From: Sphingomonas sp. LC-1
GTDB lineage: Bacteria; Pseudomonadota; Alphaproteobacteria; Sphingomonadales; Sphingomonadaceae
DNA: 64,000 nucleotides
Direction of reading: 5' to 3'
Assembly (NCBI RefSeq): GCF_025371035.1
Contig: NZ_JANZXB010000004.1
Location: 269,265-333,264 of the forward strand
How positions within the stretch are numbered: the first letter of the stretch is position 1; every line of letters starts with the position of its first letter. Of the stretch, positions 24,154 to 32,381 are shown in pieces. Below the pieces are notes generated by a model. It was not told the DNA's origin. It saw only the letters and a list, made by a program, of their open reading frames with translations, and did no database searches. The position numbers were made by a program, and so were the translations under genes.

Positions 24154-27126
24154 TTACTTGGCCCTTGGCACCACCTTCAGCGTCCAGTCGGTGTCCGGCC
24201 GCAGATATTTGGCCGCCACCGCCTGAATATCGGCGGGCCCGATCGAAACGAAATCCTGCGCCAGACGCTGGGTCGCCTCGACGCGTTGCGGGTCATAGGC
24301 CGCCCCCGCCAGGCGCTGCATCCAGAACTGATTGCCCGACGCCATGCGCGCCAGGCGTTGCGCCATGGGCCGCTTGATCCGTTGCAACTCGTCCGCGCCG
24401 ATCGGATGGGCGGCCAGATCGGCGGCGATGGCACGGGCGGTCGTCAGGAAGAAATCGACCTTGTCGGGCGCGACCATGCCGATCGCGATCATCCGCCCGC
24501 CGCCGGGAAGCCCGACGGGCCATTGGCTGGCGACCTGCGGACTATAGCTTGCCCCCGCCTTGGAGCGGAGTTGGTCCATCAGCCGGTCCGAAAAGACCTG
24601 CGCCAGCACGTCCAGACGGTTGCGGACGCGGTCGTCCGCCGATCCGCCGCCGGTCGGCCAGACGATCACCGCCGCCGCCTGGTCGGCGGGGCCGGTATGC
24701 GTCCGCACGACCGGGGTCGCGACATGGGCGGGGAAGCGAACCGGCGGCACCGGGCCCGTCGCCGTGGGCCGCGCCGGGACCGCACCAAAGCTGTTCGCCA
24801 CCGCCGCGATCGCCTCGTCCGCCTTCACGTCGCCGAAGATCGAGACTTCGATCGGTCCGCTGGCGAGCAGCGGCGCCCAGAGCGCCTTGAAGGATTCGGG
24901 TGTGGTCGCCTGGATCGCCTCGCGCGGGGGCGTGCCCCAACGCGGGTCGCCGTCGCGCAACAGCCGCTCCAGATCATGGCCCAGCACCCCGTCCGGCGAG
25001 GAATCGAACCCGTCATAGCCCGCGAGCATCGCCGCCTTGGCACGATTGATCGGCGCGGGGTCCCAGCGCGGCGCGACCAGCTTGGCCGCCATCAGCCGCA
25101 GATTGTCGGCATAGTCGCTGGGGGCACTCAGTGCGTTGAAGGCAAAGGCATCGTCGTCGATGTCGAAGTCCATCCCCATGCGACGCCCGGCGGTCAGCCG
25201 GTCCAGATCGCCCTGGTCGAACTTGCCGATGCCGCCCGCAACCAGGGCAAGGTCCGCCGCCCAGGCCGCGCTCTCCCGGTCGGCGGGCAAGGCATCATAG
25301 CCACGCCCGAACCGCACCCGCAGATAGACGCGCGCAGTCTCGCCGTCATTGGCGAGCAGCAGCAACCGGGTGCCATTGGCGAAGGTGACCTTTTCCAGCC
25401 CCAGTTCGGCGATCTTTTCACGCGAGACGACCTTGCCCGGCGGGCCCAGCCGGGGAAGCTGCGCGAAGGTCACCTCCCCCTGGCGACGGCGATGCTCGGC
25501 CAGCGGGCGGACATCGGCCTTCAGCGCGGTGGTCAGGCGCGCGACCGCATCGGGCTCCGCCGTGCGGGTATTGACCAGCGCGCGGGTCGCGGTGCCCTGG
25601 AATATCCTGCGGGTGGAGGCGAGGATCGTGTCCGGCGTGAACATCTTCTTGTCGATCGCCTGACGCAGGATCTGATAGCTCGTCTCGGGCGCGGTCACGG
25701 TTTCGCGAATGTCGAGCGCGCCGACCATGTCGTCGGCCTGCTTCGCCCCGGCCTCCACCCGCGCGGTTTCGACCTGGGTGCGCAGGATCGCGTCGTAATC
25801 GGCCAGTTCGCGATCGATCTCGCCTTGTGTCGGCTTACTCGCCATGGCGGAGGCGATGACCGCGCGCACGTCCTTCAGCGCGGCCTCCCAATTGTCGCCG
25901 ATCGGGACGACATTGACCGTGGTGACATTGGCCGAGCGCGAAACATCGTCGAGCGCGACGCTGGATTGCAGGAAGCTGCCCCCCGCCCGCGCACGGTTTT
26001 CCAGGCGACGGCTGATCAGCCGGGCGGCGACCATGTCGACCATCCGCTTCTGGTTGAAGATCGCCGTATCGTCCTGATAATGCCAAGGGCGCAGCACCGC
26101 CATCGCGACGACCGGCGGCATGGCCGGTTCGACCAACGCACCCGCCACCGGCGCATCCGCCCTGGGGCTGCCAAAATCGGGCGCGGGCGGCTTGGGGCCG
26201 ACGCCTTGCCACGCCCCGAAATTCTTGGCGACCAGACGCGCGAACAGCAGCGGATCGAGATCGCCCGAAATGATCACCACGGTATTTTCGGGGCGATACC
26301 AGCGGTCGTGAAAGGCGCGCACCGTATCGGGCGTCGCGGCCTCCAACGTCTTGAGCTGACCGATCGGGGAACGCTCGGCCAGTGGCTGCCCGGCGAAGAA
26401 GGTTTCGCGCAGCTTGTCCGAATAGCGGACCTGCGGCCCCGGCTGTTCGCGCCGTTCCGCGAGGACCACCGGGCGTTCGGCATTGAGCGCTTCCGCCGTC
26501 AGCGACGGAGCGGCCATCATGCCCGCCAGAATCTTCAGGCTTTCGTCCAGCCCCTGCTCGGTCGCGCCGGGCAGGTCGAGCTGATAGACGGTCTGGGTCG
26601 GCGTGGTGGACGCGTTGGAGTCCGAGCCGAAGGTCGCGCCCAGCCGCTGCCAGATGCGTTTGGCCTCGCCATCGGGCACATGCTGCGATCCGCGAAAGGA
26701 CAGATGCTCGATCAGATGGGCAAAGCCGCGCTCCGAATCGCGTTCGTTGAGCGACCCGGCATCGATCCGTACGCGAACCGCCACCTGCCCCGGCGGCACG
26801 CCGTTGCGCCGGACGGCATAGCGAAGACCATTGGGCAAGGTACCGAACTTCCACGCCTTGTCCTGCGGCAGATCGGAGTCTTTGTAGAGCCATGCGCTTT
26901 GGTCCACGCCCGGAATTGGCGGCAGCGGGGCGAGCGGATCGCGGACCGCCTCCTGCGGCGCGGTCGCCACGGTGGCGGGGACCGGCATCCCCTGCGGGAC
27001 CGATCGGTCGTCCGGCCTGTTGGTCTGGGGGGGCGTCCCCCCGGAGGCCTGGCCGATGACAGGAAGCGCCAGCCCGAGAAGGACCGGCAGGGCAAGACAG
27101 CGCATTGCGCGGGACGGAAACGCCAT
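24154..27126 (-). CDS. Large M16 (insulinase-family) zinc metallopeptidase, secreted
   Basis: A 990-residue two-module peptidase like PqqL/pitrilysin-type proteins. Signal peptide at 1-28 (MAFPSRAMRCLALPVLLGLALP then VIGQASG). The N-terminal catalytic module has the inverted zinc motif HxxEH in FAHLIEHLSFRG, with the third ligand in the downstream glutamate-rich ERPVVLAERREQ stretch, followed by YRPENTVVIISGDLDP. The second half repeats the fold without the zinc motif (inactive clamp half). Predicted periplasmic peptide degradation; substrate unknown. A single chain with both halves avoids the need for a partner subunit. Repeat family A copy 2 abuts its stop. Confidence 0.92.
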   Translation of the reverse strand: MAFPSRAMRCLALPVLLGLALPVIGQASGGTPPQTNRPDDRSVPQGMPVPATVATAPQEAVRDPLAPLPPIPGVDQSAWLYKDSDLPQDKAWKFGTLPNGLRYAVRRNGVPPGQVAVRVRIDAGSLNERDSERGFAHLIEHLSFRGSQHVPDGEAKRIWQRLGATFGSDSNASTTPTQTVYQLDLPGATEQGLDESLKILAGMMAAPSLTAEALNAERPVVLAERREQPGPQVRYSDKLRETFFAGQPLAERSPIGQLKTLEAATPDTVRAFHDRWYRPENTVVIISGDLDPLLFARLVAKNFGAWQGVGPKPPAPDFGSPRADAPVAGALVEPAMPPVVAMAVLRPWHYQDDTAIFNQKRMVDMVAARLISRRLENRARAGGSFLQSSVALDDVSRSANVTTVNVVPIGDNWEAALKDVRAVIASAMASKPTQGEIDRELADYDAILRTQVETARVEAGAKQADDMVGALDIRETVTAPETSYQILRQAIDKKMFTPDTILASTRRIFQGTATRALVNTRTAEPDAVARLTTALKADVRPLAEHRRRQGEVTFAQLPRLGPPGKVVSREKIAELGLEKVTFANGTRLLLLANDGETARVYLRVRFGRGYDALPADRESAAWAADLALVAGGIGKFDQGDLDRLTAGRRMGMDFDIDDDAFAFNALSAPSDYADNLRLMAAKLVAPRWDPAPINRAKAAMLAGYDGFDSSPDGVLGHDLERLLRDGDPRWGTPPREAIQATTPESFKALWAPLLASGPIEVSIFGDVKADEAIAAVANSFGAVPARPTATGPVPPVRFPAHVATPVVRTHTGPADQAAAVIVWPTGGGSADDRVRNRLDVLAQVFSDRLMDQLRSKAGASYSPQVASQWPVGLPGGGRMIAIGMVAPDKVDFFLTTARAIAADLAAHPIGADELQRIKRPMAQRLARMASGNQFWMQRLAGAAYDPQRVEATQRLAQDFVSIGPADIQAVAAKYLRPDTDWTLKVVPRAK

Positions 27127-27464
27127 CCCCCCTCTTACCCTGCGACCCGCCGCTTCGCCAGTCGCCCCTAAATCGCCCCAAATCGCCTTGATCGCGCCGC
27201 GCCGCCGGACCGAGCGCCATCATTTGGGCGCACTATGCGACTAGGCCGAGATCACCGATCCAGCGTGACAAGGGCCGCCAAATGCCCGGACGCGGGAGAC
27301 GGGCCGGGGATGTGCAAAGCGTGATGACCAAGTCGATGAATGCCGGTGCCCGGCGGCGGGCGTCGGACACAATATGGCCGGAATCGGTCAAGCCGGATCA
27401 TAGCGTGCCATCGCCTGCCCCCATGGCTGTCCGGAGCGATTCGAGGCGAGACGGACAGGTGGCG
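27127..27464. other. 338-bp gap before the beta-hydroxylase gene
   Basis: Divergent promoter region between the M16 peptidase and the beta-hydroxylase-like gene. The hydroxylase frame remains open back to an ATG at 27282 (with another at 27423), so up to 183 bases may be coding if an upstream start is used. The encoded sequence there is Arg/Ser/Ala-rich with no family resemblance. No RNA gene or repeat was recognised. Confidence 0.5.
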
Positions 27465-28094
27465 ATGCTGGTTCCCCCGCCCGCCGCCTCGCAGATTCCC
27501 GCCGCCGACACAGGCCATAGCTCCCTGCTCCACCGATTCACCCGCCTGTTCGACCCGCTGATCGCCACCCAGTCGCTGGCGTCCAACGATCCGGTGCTCG
27601 ACGTTCGCGATTTCACCTGGACCGCCGCGCTGCGTCGCGAGTGGGCGGCGATCGCCCGGGAAGCGTTGGCGATTTCGTCCTTCGCCCTGATCCCGCTCTG
27701 GCAGCATGGCGAAGCGGTGGAAGAGCATCTGGGGCGATGTCCGCATACCGCCGCCAGCCTTGGCGCGATTCCTGGCCTGTACGACGCGGCCTTCGCCACG
27801 CTGACGCCCGGAGCGCATCTGGGCGCACGGCGCGGGGCGACCAAGGGGCTGATCACCTGTCACCTCGGGCTGGCCGTGCCGCGCGACGGCGGGGCGCGGA
27901 TTCGCATTCGCGATCGCATCCTTCGCTGGGCCGAGGGCGAGACGCTGATCTTCGACGACAGCTTCGATCATGAAATCTGGAACGAGGCCGGCGGGCAGCG
28001 AATCGTCCTGCGCATCCGCTTCGCCCGCCCGCTCAAGCGGCCGGGGCAGTGGGTGGCGGGCACGGTGCTGCGGCTGTTGCGCGGGCGGATCTAG
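27465..28094 (+). CDS. Aspartyl/asparaginyl beta-hydroxylase-family dioxygenase
   Basis: A cupin-fold Fe(II)/2-oxoglutarate-dependent oxygenase of PF05118. The family pattern is partly clear: LTPGAHLGARRGATKGLITCHLGLAVP (with the first iron-ligand His in CHLGL), then EGETLIFDDSFDHEIWNE (second His), then the RIRFARPL end. With the start at 27465 it is 209 residues; starts at 27423 or 27282 would lengthen it. The usual first block has HRGP-like residues, whereas here the sequence is AHLGARRG. Substrate unknown; bacterial members hydroxylate peptides or lipid A-type acyl chains (LpxO). Monocistronic, upstream of nfuA. Confidence 0.8.
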   Translation: MLVPPPAASQIPAADTGHSSLLHRFTRLFDPLIATQSLASNDPVLDVRDFTWTAALRREWAAIAREALAISSFALIPLWQHGEAVEEHLGRCPHTAASLGAIPGLYDAAFATLTPGAHLGARRGATKGLITCHLGLAVPRDGGARIRIRDRILRWAEGETLIFDDSFDHEIWNEAGGQRIVLRIRFARPLKRPGQWVAGTVLRLLRGRI

Positions 28095-28224
28095 GCGAGG
28101 CATCATGCCGAGAGGGATTTGAGCGCCTGCGGCCATCCCCGCAAAGGCACAGGTTGCGGCCGGGAAACGCATCCTTTCCGCGCCCGCGCTTGATCCCCGC
28201 CGCCGCCCGCGCCACATGAGGGCC

Positions 28225-28797
28225 ATGCTGATCGAGACCGAACTCACGCCCAACCCGGCGACGCTGAAATTCCTGCCCGGCCGCAAGGTGATGGACAGCG
28301 GCACCCGCGACTTCGCCTCGCCCGAGGAAGCCGCCGCCAGCCCGCTGGCCGAGGCGATCTTCAACCTGGGCGATGTGACGGGCGTGTTCTTCGGCCGCGA
28401 CTTCGTCTCGGTGACGATCGCACCGGGCACCGAATGGTCGGATGTGAAGCCCGATGTATTGGGTATCCTGCTCGATCATTTCTCGGCGCAGATGCCGCTG
28501 TTCAAACAGGGCGCGGCCGATTTCGCGGTGCCGGGCGAGGAAGAGGCGTTTGCCGACGATCCCGAGGATGCCGACATCGTCGCGCAGATTCGCGAACTGA
28601 TCGACACGCGCGTTCGGCCCGCAGTGGCGAATGACGGTGGCGACATCGTCTATCGCGGCTTCGACAAGGGCAAGGTCTTCCTCAAGATGCAGGGCGCGTG
28701 CGCCGGCTGCCCCTCCTCGACTGCGACGTTGAAGAATGGCATCGAGCAGTTGCTGCGCCATTATGTCCCCGAAGTCACCGAAGTGAGAGCCGTCTGA
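28225..28797 (+). CDS. nfuA: Fe-S cluster carrier NfuA/NifU-family protein
   Basis: A 190-residue iron-sulfur carrier that delivers clusters to apo-proteins. Residues 1-88 are the Nfu N-terminal scaffold domain (TELTPNPATLKFLPGRKV, typical of alphaproteobacterial and mitochondrial Nfu). Residues about 110-190 are the NifU C-terminal domain with the cluster-binding CxxC in GACAGCPSSTATLKNGIE. The ATG at 28225 is preceded by GAGG; an ATG three codons earlier is possible. It overlaps the following reductase by one base (TGATG). Confidence 0.93.
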   Translation: MLIETELTPNPATLKFLPGRKVMDSGTRDFASPEEAAASPLAEAIFNLGDVTGVFFGRDFVSVTIAPGTEWSDVKPDVLGILLDHFSAQMPLFKQGAADFAVPGEEEAFADDPEDADIVAQIRELIDTRVRPAVANDGGDIVYRGFDKGKVFLKMQGACAGCPSSTATLKNGIEQLLRHYVPEVTEVRAV

Positions 28798-29387
28798 TGA
28801 ATCCGATCGACGACGCCAGCCTGGACCGGCTGTTCCGTGAGGGCCGGACCTTCAACCATTATCTCGACAAGCCGGTTGGCGAGGACGAGATCCGGGCGCT
28901 CTGGGATCTGATGAAGATGCCCCCGACTTCGACCAACCAGAGCCCCGCACGGATGGTCTGGTGCCTGAGCCAGGAGGCGAAGGACAGGCTGGCCGATTGC
29001 GCCACCGGCAGCAATCCGGACAAGATCCGCGCCGCCCCCGCCGCCGTGGTCATCGGCATGGACGTGAATTTCCACGAAAACCTGCCGCAGCTTTTCCCGC
29101 ATGTCGATGCCAAGAGCTGGTTCGACGGCAATACCGAGTTGCGCGAGGCCTCGGCCTTTCGCAACAGCTCGCTTCAGGGCACCTATCTGATCCTGGCCGC
29201 GCGCGCGCTGGGGCTGGACACCGGCGCCATGTCGGGCTTCGATCAGGGCGCGGTGGACAAGGCGTTCTTCGCCGATCAGCCGGGCGTGCGGTCCAACTTC
29301 ATCGCCACCCTGGGCTATGGCGACCGTGAGACCCTGCACCCGCGCAATCCGCGCCTGGCGTTCGAACAAGCCAACCGCATCGTCTGA
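28797..29387 (+). CDS. RutE/HadB-type malonic semialdehyde reductase (nitroreductase family)
   Basis: A 196-residue flavoprotein matching E. coli RutE in length and motifs: MKMPPTSTNQSPARMVW, FPHVDAKSWF, ASAFRNSSLQGTYLILAARALGLDTGAMSGFD, SNFIATLGYGD. RutE reduces malonic semialdehyde to 3-hydroxypropionate in pyrimidine degradation, but no other rut genes are present, so the real substrate here is uncertain. It sits between nfuA and tsaB in a tight rightward operon (starts on the last base of the nfuA stop). Confidence 0.85.
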   Translation: MNPIDDASLDRLFREGRTFNHYLDKPVGEDEIRALWDLMKMPPTSTNQSPARMVWCLSQEAKDRLADCATGSNPDKIRAAPAAVVIGMDVNFHENLPQLFPHVDAKSWFDGNTELREASAFRNSSLQGTYLILAARALGLDTGAMSGFDQGAVDKAFFADQPGVRSNFIATLGYGDRETLHPRNPRLAFEQANRIV

Positions 29388-29395
29388 TCCCCATC

Positions 29396-30034
29396 TTGCT
29401 CACGCTGGTCATCGACACCGCCACCGCCGCCTGCTCGGTCGCCCTTCTGGACGGCGCGCGGGTGATCGCCCGCGCGCATGACGTGGTCGGGCGCGGCCAT
29501 GCCGAAAAGCTGGTGCCGATGATCGCCGGCCTGCCGGACGGCGGGCGGGCGGAACGCATATTGGTCGATTGCGGGCCGGGCAGCTTCACCGGCATTCGCG
29601 TCGGCATTGCCGCTGCGCGCGGGTTGGCGCTGGGATGGGGCGTCAAAGCATCGGGCTATCATTCGCTGGCGCTGGTCGCGGCGGCCTTCTTCGCGACCGC
29701 CGACGACGATGGCGTCTCGGTCGTGCTGGAAGGTGGACATGGCGAGGTGTTCGTGCAGGCCTTTGCGCGCGACCTGACGCCCCTCACCCCCTTCGCGTCG
29801 ATGAAGCCCGATGCGGCGCTGGCGTCGCTCGATGGGCGGGCCGCCGTCGGCAACGGCGTTCGCTGGCTGACGGCATTGCAACCCGATCTGCGAGTGACAG
29901 AGATGTTGCCCGATGCGGCGGAGGCGTGGCGTTTGCCCGATTCGCTGATCGATCTGCCCCCCCGCCCCGTCTATGGCCGTGCGCCCGACGCCAAGCTGCC
30001 CGGCGGGATCACTCCGCCCGGCCTTGCCGCCTGA
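29396..30034 (+). CDS. tsaB: tRNA threonylcarbamoyladenosine biosynthesis protein TsaB
   Basis: An inactive Kae1/TsaD paralogue that dimerises with TsaD to help form t6A37 in ANN-decoding tRNAs. The 212-residue protein begins LTLVIDTATAACSVALLDG and contains GRGHAEKLVPMI and the GPGSFTGIRVGIAAARGLALG motif diagnostic for TsaB. TTG start 9 bases after the previous stop; no other start fits. tsaB is followed immediately by rimI (overlap at TGATG), the usual order. Confidence 0.93.
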   Translation: MLTLVIDTATAACSVALLDGARVIARAHDVVGRGHAEKLVPMIAGLPDGGRAERILVDCGPGSFTGIRVGIAAARGLALGWGVKASGYHSLALVAAAFFATADDDGVSVVLEGGHGEVFVQAFARDLTPLTPFASMKPDAALASLDGRAAVGNGVRWLTALQPDLRVTEMLPDAAEAWRLPDSLIDLPPRPVYGRAPDAKLPGGITPPGLAA

Positions 30035-30504
30035 TGGCAAGCATCAGCCTGACACTGCGCGACGGCGATGCGCGCGATGCCGGGGTGATCGAACAGGTCA
30101 TGGCCGCCGCCTTCGACCCGATCTGGGGAGAGGCCTGGACCCGCGCGCAATTGCTGGGCGTGATGACGATGCCGGGCATCCATCTGCTGATCGCGGAGGC
30201 GGGCGGCGAGGCGGCCGGTTTCGCATTGACCCGGTCGGTGATGGACGAGGCGGAGTTGCTGCTGCTCGGGGTCGCACCCGATTATCGCCGCAACGGAATC
30301 GCCAGCGCCCTGGTCGAGATGGTCGTCGCCGACTGCGCCGCGCGCGGGGTCGTCACCCTGCATCTGGAGGTCCGCGCGAACAATCCCGCCGTGCTGTTCT
30401 ACACCGCGCACGGCTTTGCCAAGTGCGGGGAACGGCGCAATTATTACAAGGGCGCAGACGGGCGGCACTATGACGCCCATACCTATACCCGCGCCATCGG
30501 CTGA
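30034..30504 (+). CDS. rimI: Ribosomal-protein-alanine N-acetyltransferase RimI-like
   Basis: A 156-residue GNAT acetyltransferase. Features: EQVMAAAFDPIWGEAWTRAQL, LLLLGVAPDYRRNGIASALVEM (with the acetyl-CoA loop RRNGIA), LEVRANNPAVLFYTAHGFAKCGERRNYYKG, which is the RimI signature. RimI acetylates the N-terminus of ribosomal protein S18 in enterobacteria. The assignment relies on motif plus its adjacency to tsaB. Confidence 0.9.
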   Translation: MASISLTLRDGDARDAGVIEQVMAAAFDPIWGEAWTRAQLLGVMTMPGIHLLIAEAGGEAAGFALTRSVMDEAELLLLGVAPDYRRNGIASALVEMVVADCAARGVVTLHLEVRANNPAVLFYTAHGFAKCGERRNYYKGADGRHYDAHTYTRAIG

Positions 30505-30525
30505 CCCGATTACAGTTTCCGGGTT

Positions 30526-30540
30526 ATTGCGAGTCGCTAT
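30526..30540 (+). promoter_or_regulatory. Candidate Fur box upstream of fur
   Basis: ATTGCGA-G-TCGCTAT: a 7-1-7 inverted repeat with one mismatched pair, 65 bp before the fur ATG. 7-1-7 geometry is the classic Fur-site layout and TTGCGA half-sites are, from memory, usual in sphingomonad Fur sites. Suggests autoregulation; sequence-only. Confidence 0.35.
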
Positions 30541-30604
30541 CCCCTTTTCGCAACAAGCCTTTGCGCGTACATAGGGGGACGAACACCCGGAGTTGAACGT
30601 TACC

Positions 30605-31027
30605 ATGGCCCGCAAAATCGATCTCGAAGCGCTGTGCGCACAAAAGGGACTGCGCATCACCGAACAGCGCCGCGTGATCGCCCGCGTCCTGTCGGAGGCG
30701 GAGGACCATCCCGATGTGGAAAAGGTCTATGAGCGCGCCGCCAAGATCGATCCAGGCATCTCGATCGCGACCGTCTATCGCACCGTCCGCCTGTTCGAAG
30801 AGGCGGGCATCCTCGACCGTCACGATTTCGGCGACGGCCGTGCGCGCTACGAACCCTCGCCCGAGGCGCATCACGACCATCTGATCGATGTCGAGACGGG
30901 CCGGGTGATCGAGTTCGTCGACCCGGAACTGGAGCTGCTGCAAAAGGCGATCGCGGAGAAGCTGGGCTTTCGCCTGGTCGATCACCGGATGGAGCTTTAC
31001 GGCGTCAGCCTCGACCGCAAGGGATGA
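30605..31027 (+). CDS. fur: Ferric uptake regulator family protein
   Basis: A 140-residue metal-dependent repressor. The winged-helix DNA-binding part includes ITEQRRVIARVLSEAEDHPDVEKVYERAA and ISIATVYRTVRLFEEAGI. The metal/dimer domain has YEPSPEAHHDHLIDVETGRV, with the HHDHLID metal ligands. The C-terminal CxxC of E. coli Fur is missing, as in many alphaproteobacterial Fur/Mur proteins. In this group the protein may sense Fe or Mn, so Mur (manganese) function is an alternative; an Nramp transporter is encoded at 53.6 kb. Overlaps plsC by four bases. Confidence 0.93.
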   Translation: MARKIDLEALCAQKGLRITEQRRVIARVLSEAEDHPDVEKVYERAAKIDPGISIATVYRTVRLFEEAGILDRHDFGDGRARYEPSPEAHHDHLIDVETGRVIEFVDPELELLQKAIAEKLGFRLVDHRMELYGVSLDRKG

Positions 31028-31773
31028 TGGCGGCGATCGCCTCGTCCGAAGTCGACAGCAAAGGCGGCCTGCGTGCAGCGGGTCGCCTTTCGTGCATTAT
31101 CGGCGCGCTGCTGATCGCACTGACATTGCACGGAATATGGCGCGCGGTCGGGCACCGCTCGCCATGGCCGCGCCGGTTCCTGCGGCGGGTGGCGATCATT
31201 CTGGGCGCGGATATTCGGATCGTCGGCCGCCCGCTGACCCGCGATGCGGTGATCGTGGCCAACCATCTCAGCTGGTTCGACATCCTCCTGCTCGCCGGTA
31301 CGGCGGGCGCGCGCTTCGTCGCGAAGGCGGAAGTGGCGGCGCTGCCACTGATCGGCTGGCTGGCGGGGCTGAACCGCACCCTGTTCGTCGAGCGCGGCGA
31401 CCGGCTGGGCGTCAGCGATCAGGTGGCGACGATCCGCGCGGCACTGGCCGAGGGACAGCCGCTGGCGATCTTTCCTGAAGGCACGACAGGGGACGACCTT
31501 AGCCTCCTGCCCTTCAAGCCCGCATTGTTCGCCGCGCTGGTTCCTCCGATCCCCGGCATCCGGGTGCAACCGGTCAGGATCGACTATGGCGCCGCGTCGG
31601 GCGATCTGGCGTGGCTCGGCACCGACCCAGGCGATGCCCATGCCAAGCGCGTGCTGCGCCGGGCGGGGCGGTTCAGGGTGACGCTCCACTATCTCGATCC
31701 GTTCGATCCCGCCGACTTTCCCGATCGCAAGGCCATGGCAGCCGAGGCGCGGGCGCGGATCGCCGCGTCCTGA
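31024..31773 (+). CDS. plsC: 1-acyl-sn-glycerol-3-phosphate acyltransferase
   Basis: Membrane acyltransferase making phosphatidic acid from lysophosphatidic acid. The 249-residue protein has an N-terminal hydrophobic helix (about 18-40), the catalytic NHxxxxD motif (NHLSWFD), the glycerophosphate-binding block NRTLFVERG and FPEGTT. Overlaps fur by the ATGA junction. The order fur-plsC-miaB-phoH is common in sphingomonads and rhizobia. Confidence 0.93.
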   Translation: MMAAIASSEVDSKGGLRAAGRLSCIIGALLIALTLHGIWRAVGHRSPWPRRFLRRVAIILGADIRIVGRPLTRDAVIVANHLSWFDILLLAGTAGARFVAKAEVAALPLIGWLAGLNRTLFVERGDRLGVSDQVATIRAALAEGQPLAIFPEGTTGDDLSLLPFKPALFAALVPPIPGIRVQPVRIDYGAASGDLAWLGTDPGDAHAKRVLRRAGRFRVTLHYLDPFDPADFPDRKAMAAEARARIAAS

Positions 31774-31851
31774 CATCGCTCCCCTGAATTTGACCGTCGC
31801 CACGAATAGGATGCCGCGATAGGATCAGGTCATTCCTTCGGGGGGTGGACC

Positions 31852-32247
31852 ATGTTCAAGACGATCGTCGTTGCCGCCAGCCTGTTCGCCGCGACCGCGG
31901 CCGTTGCACAGACGGGCAATCCCTGTCCGGGCGGCACGCAACCCGCGACGATCCGCCACAGCAAGATCAAGCCCGGCCAATGGGCGACCTTCGCCAAGGC
32001 GGTCGCGGCACATAATGGCTGGTATGCCAGCCATAACGAACCGACCCACACGGCCCTAGTCCGCGTCCTGACCAAGGGGGCCAGCGGCCCGGTGGTCAGC
32101 GATGCGGAAGCGGTGACCATCACCCGCTATGGCGCGACCAGATCCACCGCGACGCGCGACGCGGCCTATTCGGCCTTTACCGATCTCTATCGCCAGAGCA
32201 GCGACATGGCGGACGAAACCCGCGTCTGCCTGCCCGCCTCCCCGTGA
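31852..32247 (+). CDS. Small secreted protein of unknown function
   Basis: A 131-residue protein with signal peptide (MFKTIVVAASLFAATAAVAQ) and two cysteines in the mature part that could form a disulfide. The mature sequence (SKIKPGQWATFAKAVAAHNGWYASHN...; TALVRVLTKG) looks like a small alpha/beta domain of the kind found in dimeric alpha-beta barrel proteins, but I cannot assign a family. A G-rich ribosome site precedes the ATG. It lies between plsC and miaB, an unusual place within an otherwise conserved housekeeping run. Confidence 0.7.
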   Translation: MFKTIVVAASLFAATAAVAQTGNPCPGGTQPATIRHSKIKPGQWATFAKAVAAHNGWYASHNEPTHTALVRVLTKGASGPVVSDAEAVTITRYGATRSTATRDAAYSAFTDLYRQSSDMADETRVCLPASP

Positions 32248-32381
32248 TCCGTCATCCCGGCGAATGCGGGGATCTCTGACGAACTGGCCGGTCGCCGGAG
32301 GCCCAGAGCTTCGCCGGAGCGATGGCGTGGGGCGACAGCCGACGCTGGCGAGGGCGTGTGATTTGCGATAAGGGGCGCGTC

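Noticed and set aside
22349-24226. 625-residue plus-strand frame opposite typA
   Set aside because: Antisense to a complete and unmistakable TypA; composition typical of shadow frames.
24286-27171. 961-residue plus-strand open frame opposite the M16 peptidase
   Set aside because: It is an antisense shadow in GC-rich DNA: Arg/Gly/Ala/Asp-rich with no family resemblance, whereas the minus strand encodes a complete peptidase with signal peptide and zinc motif.
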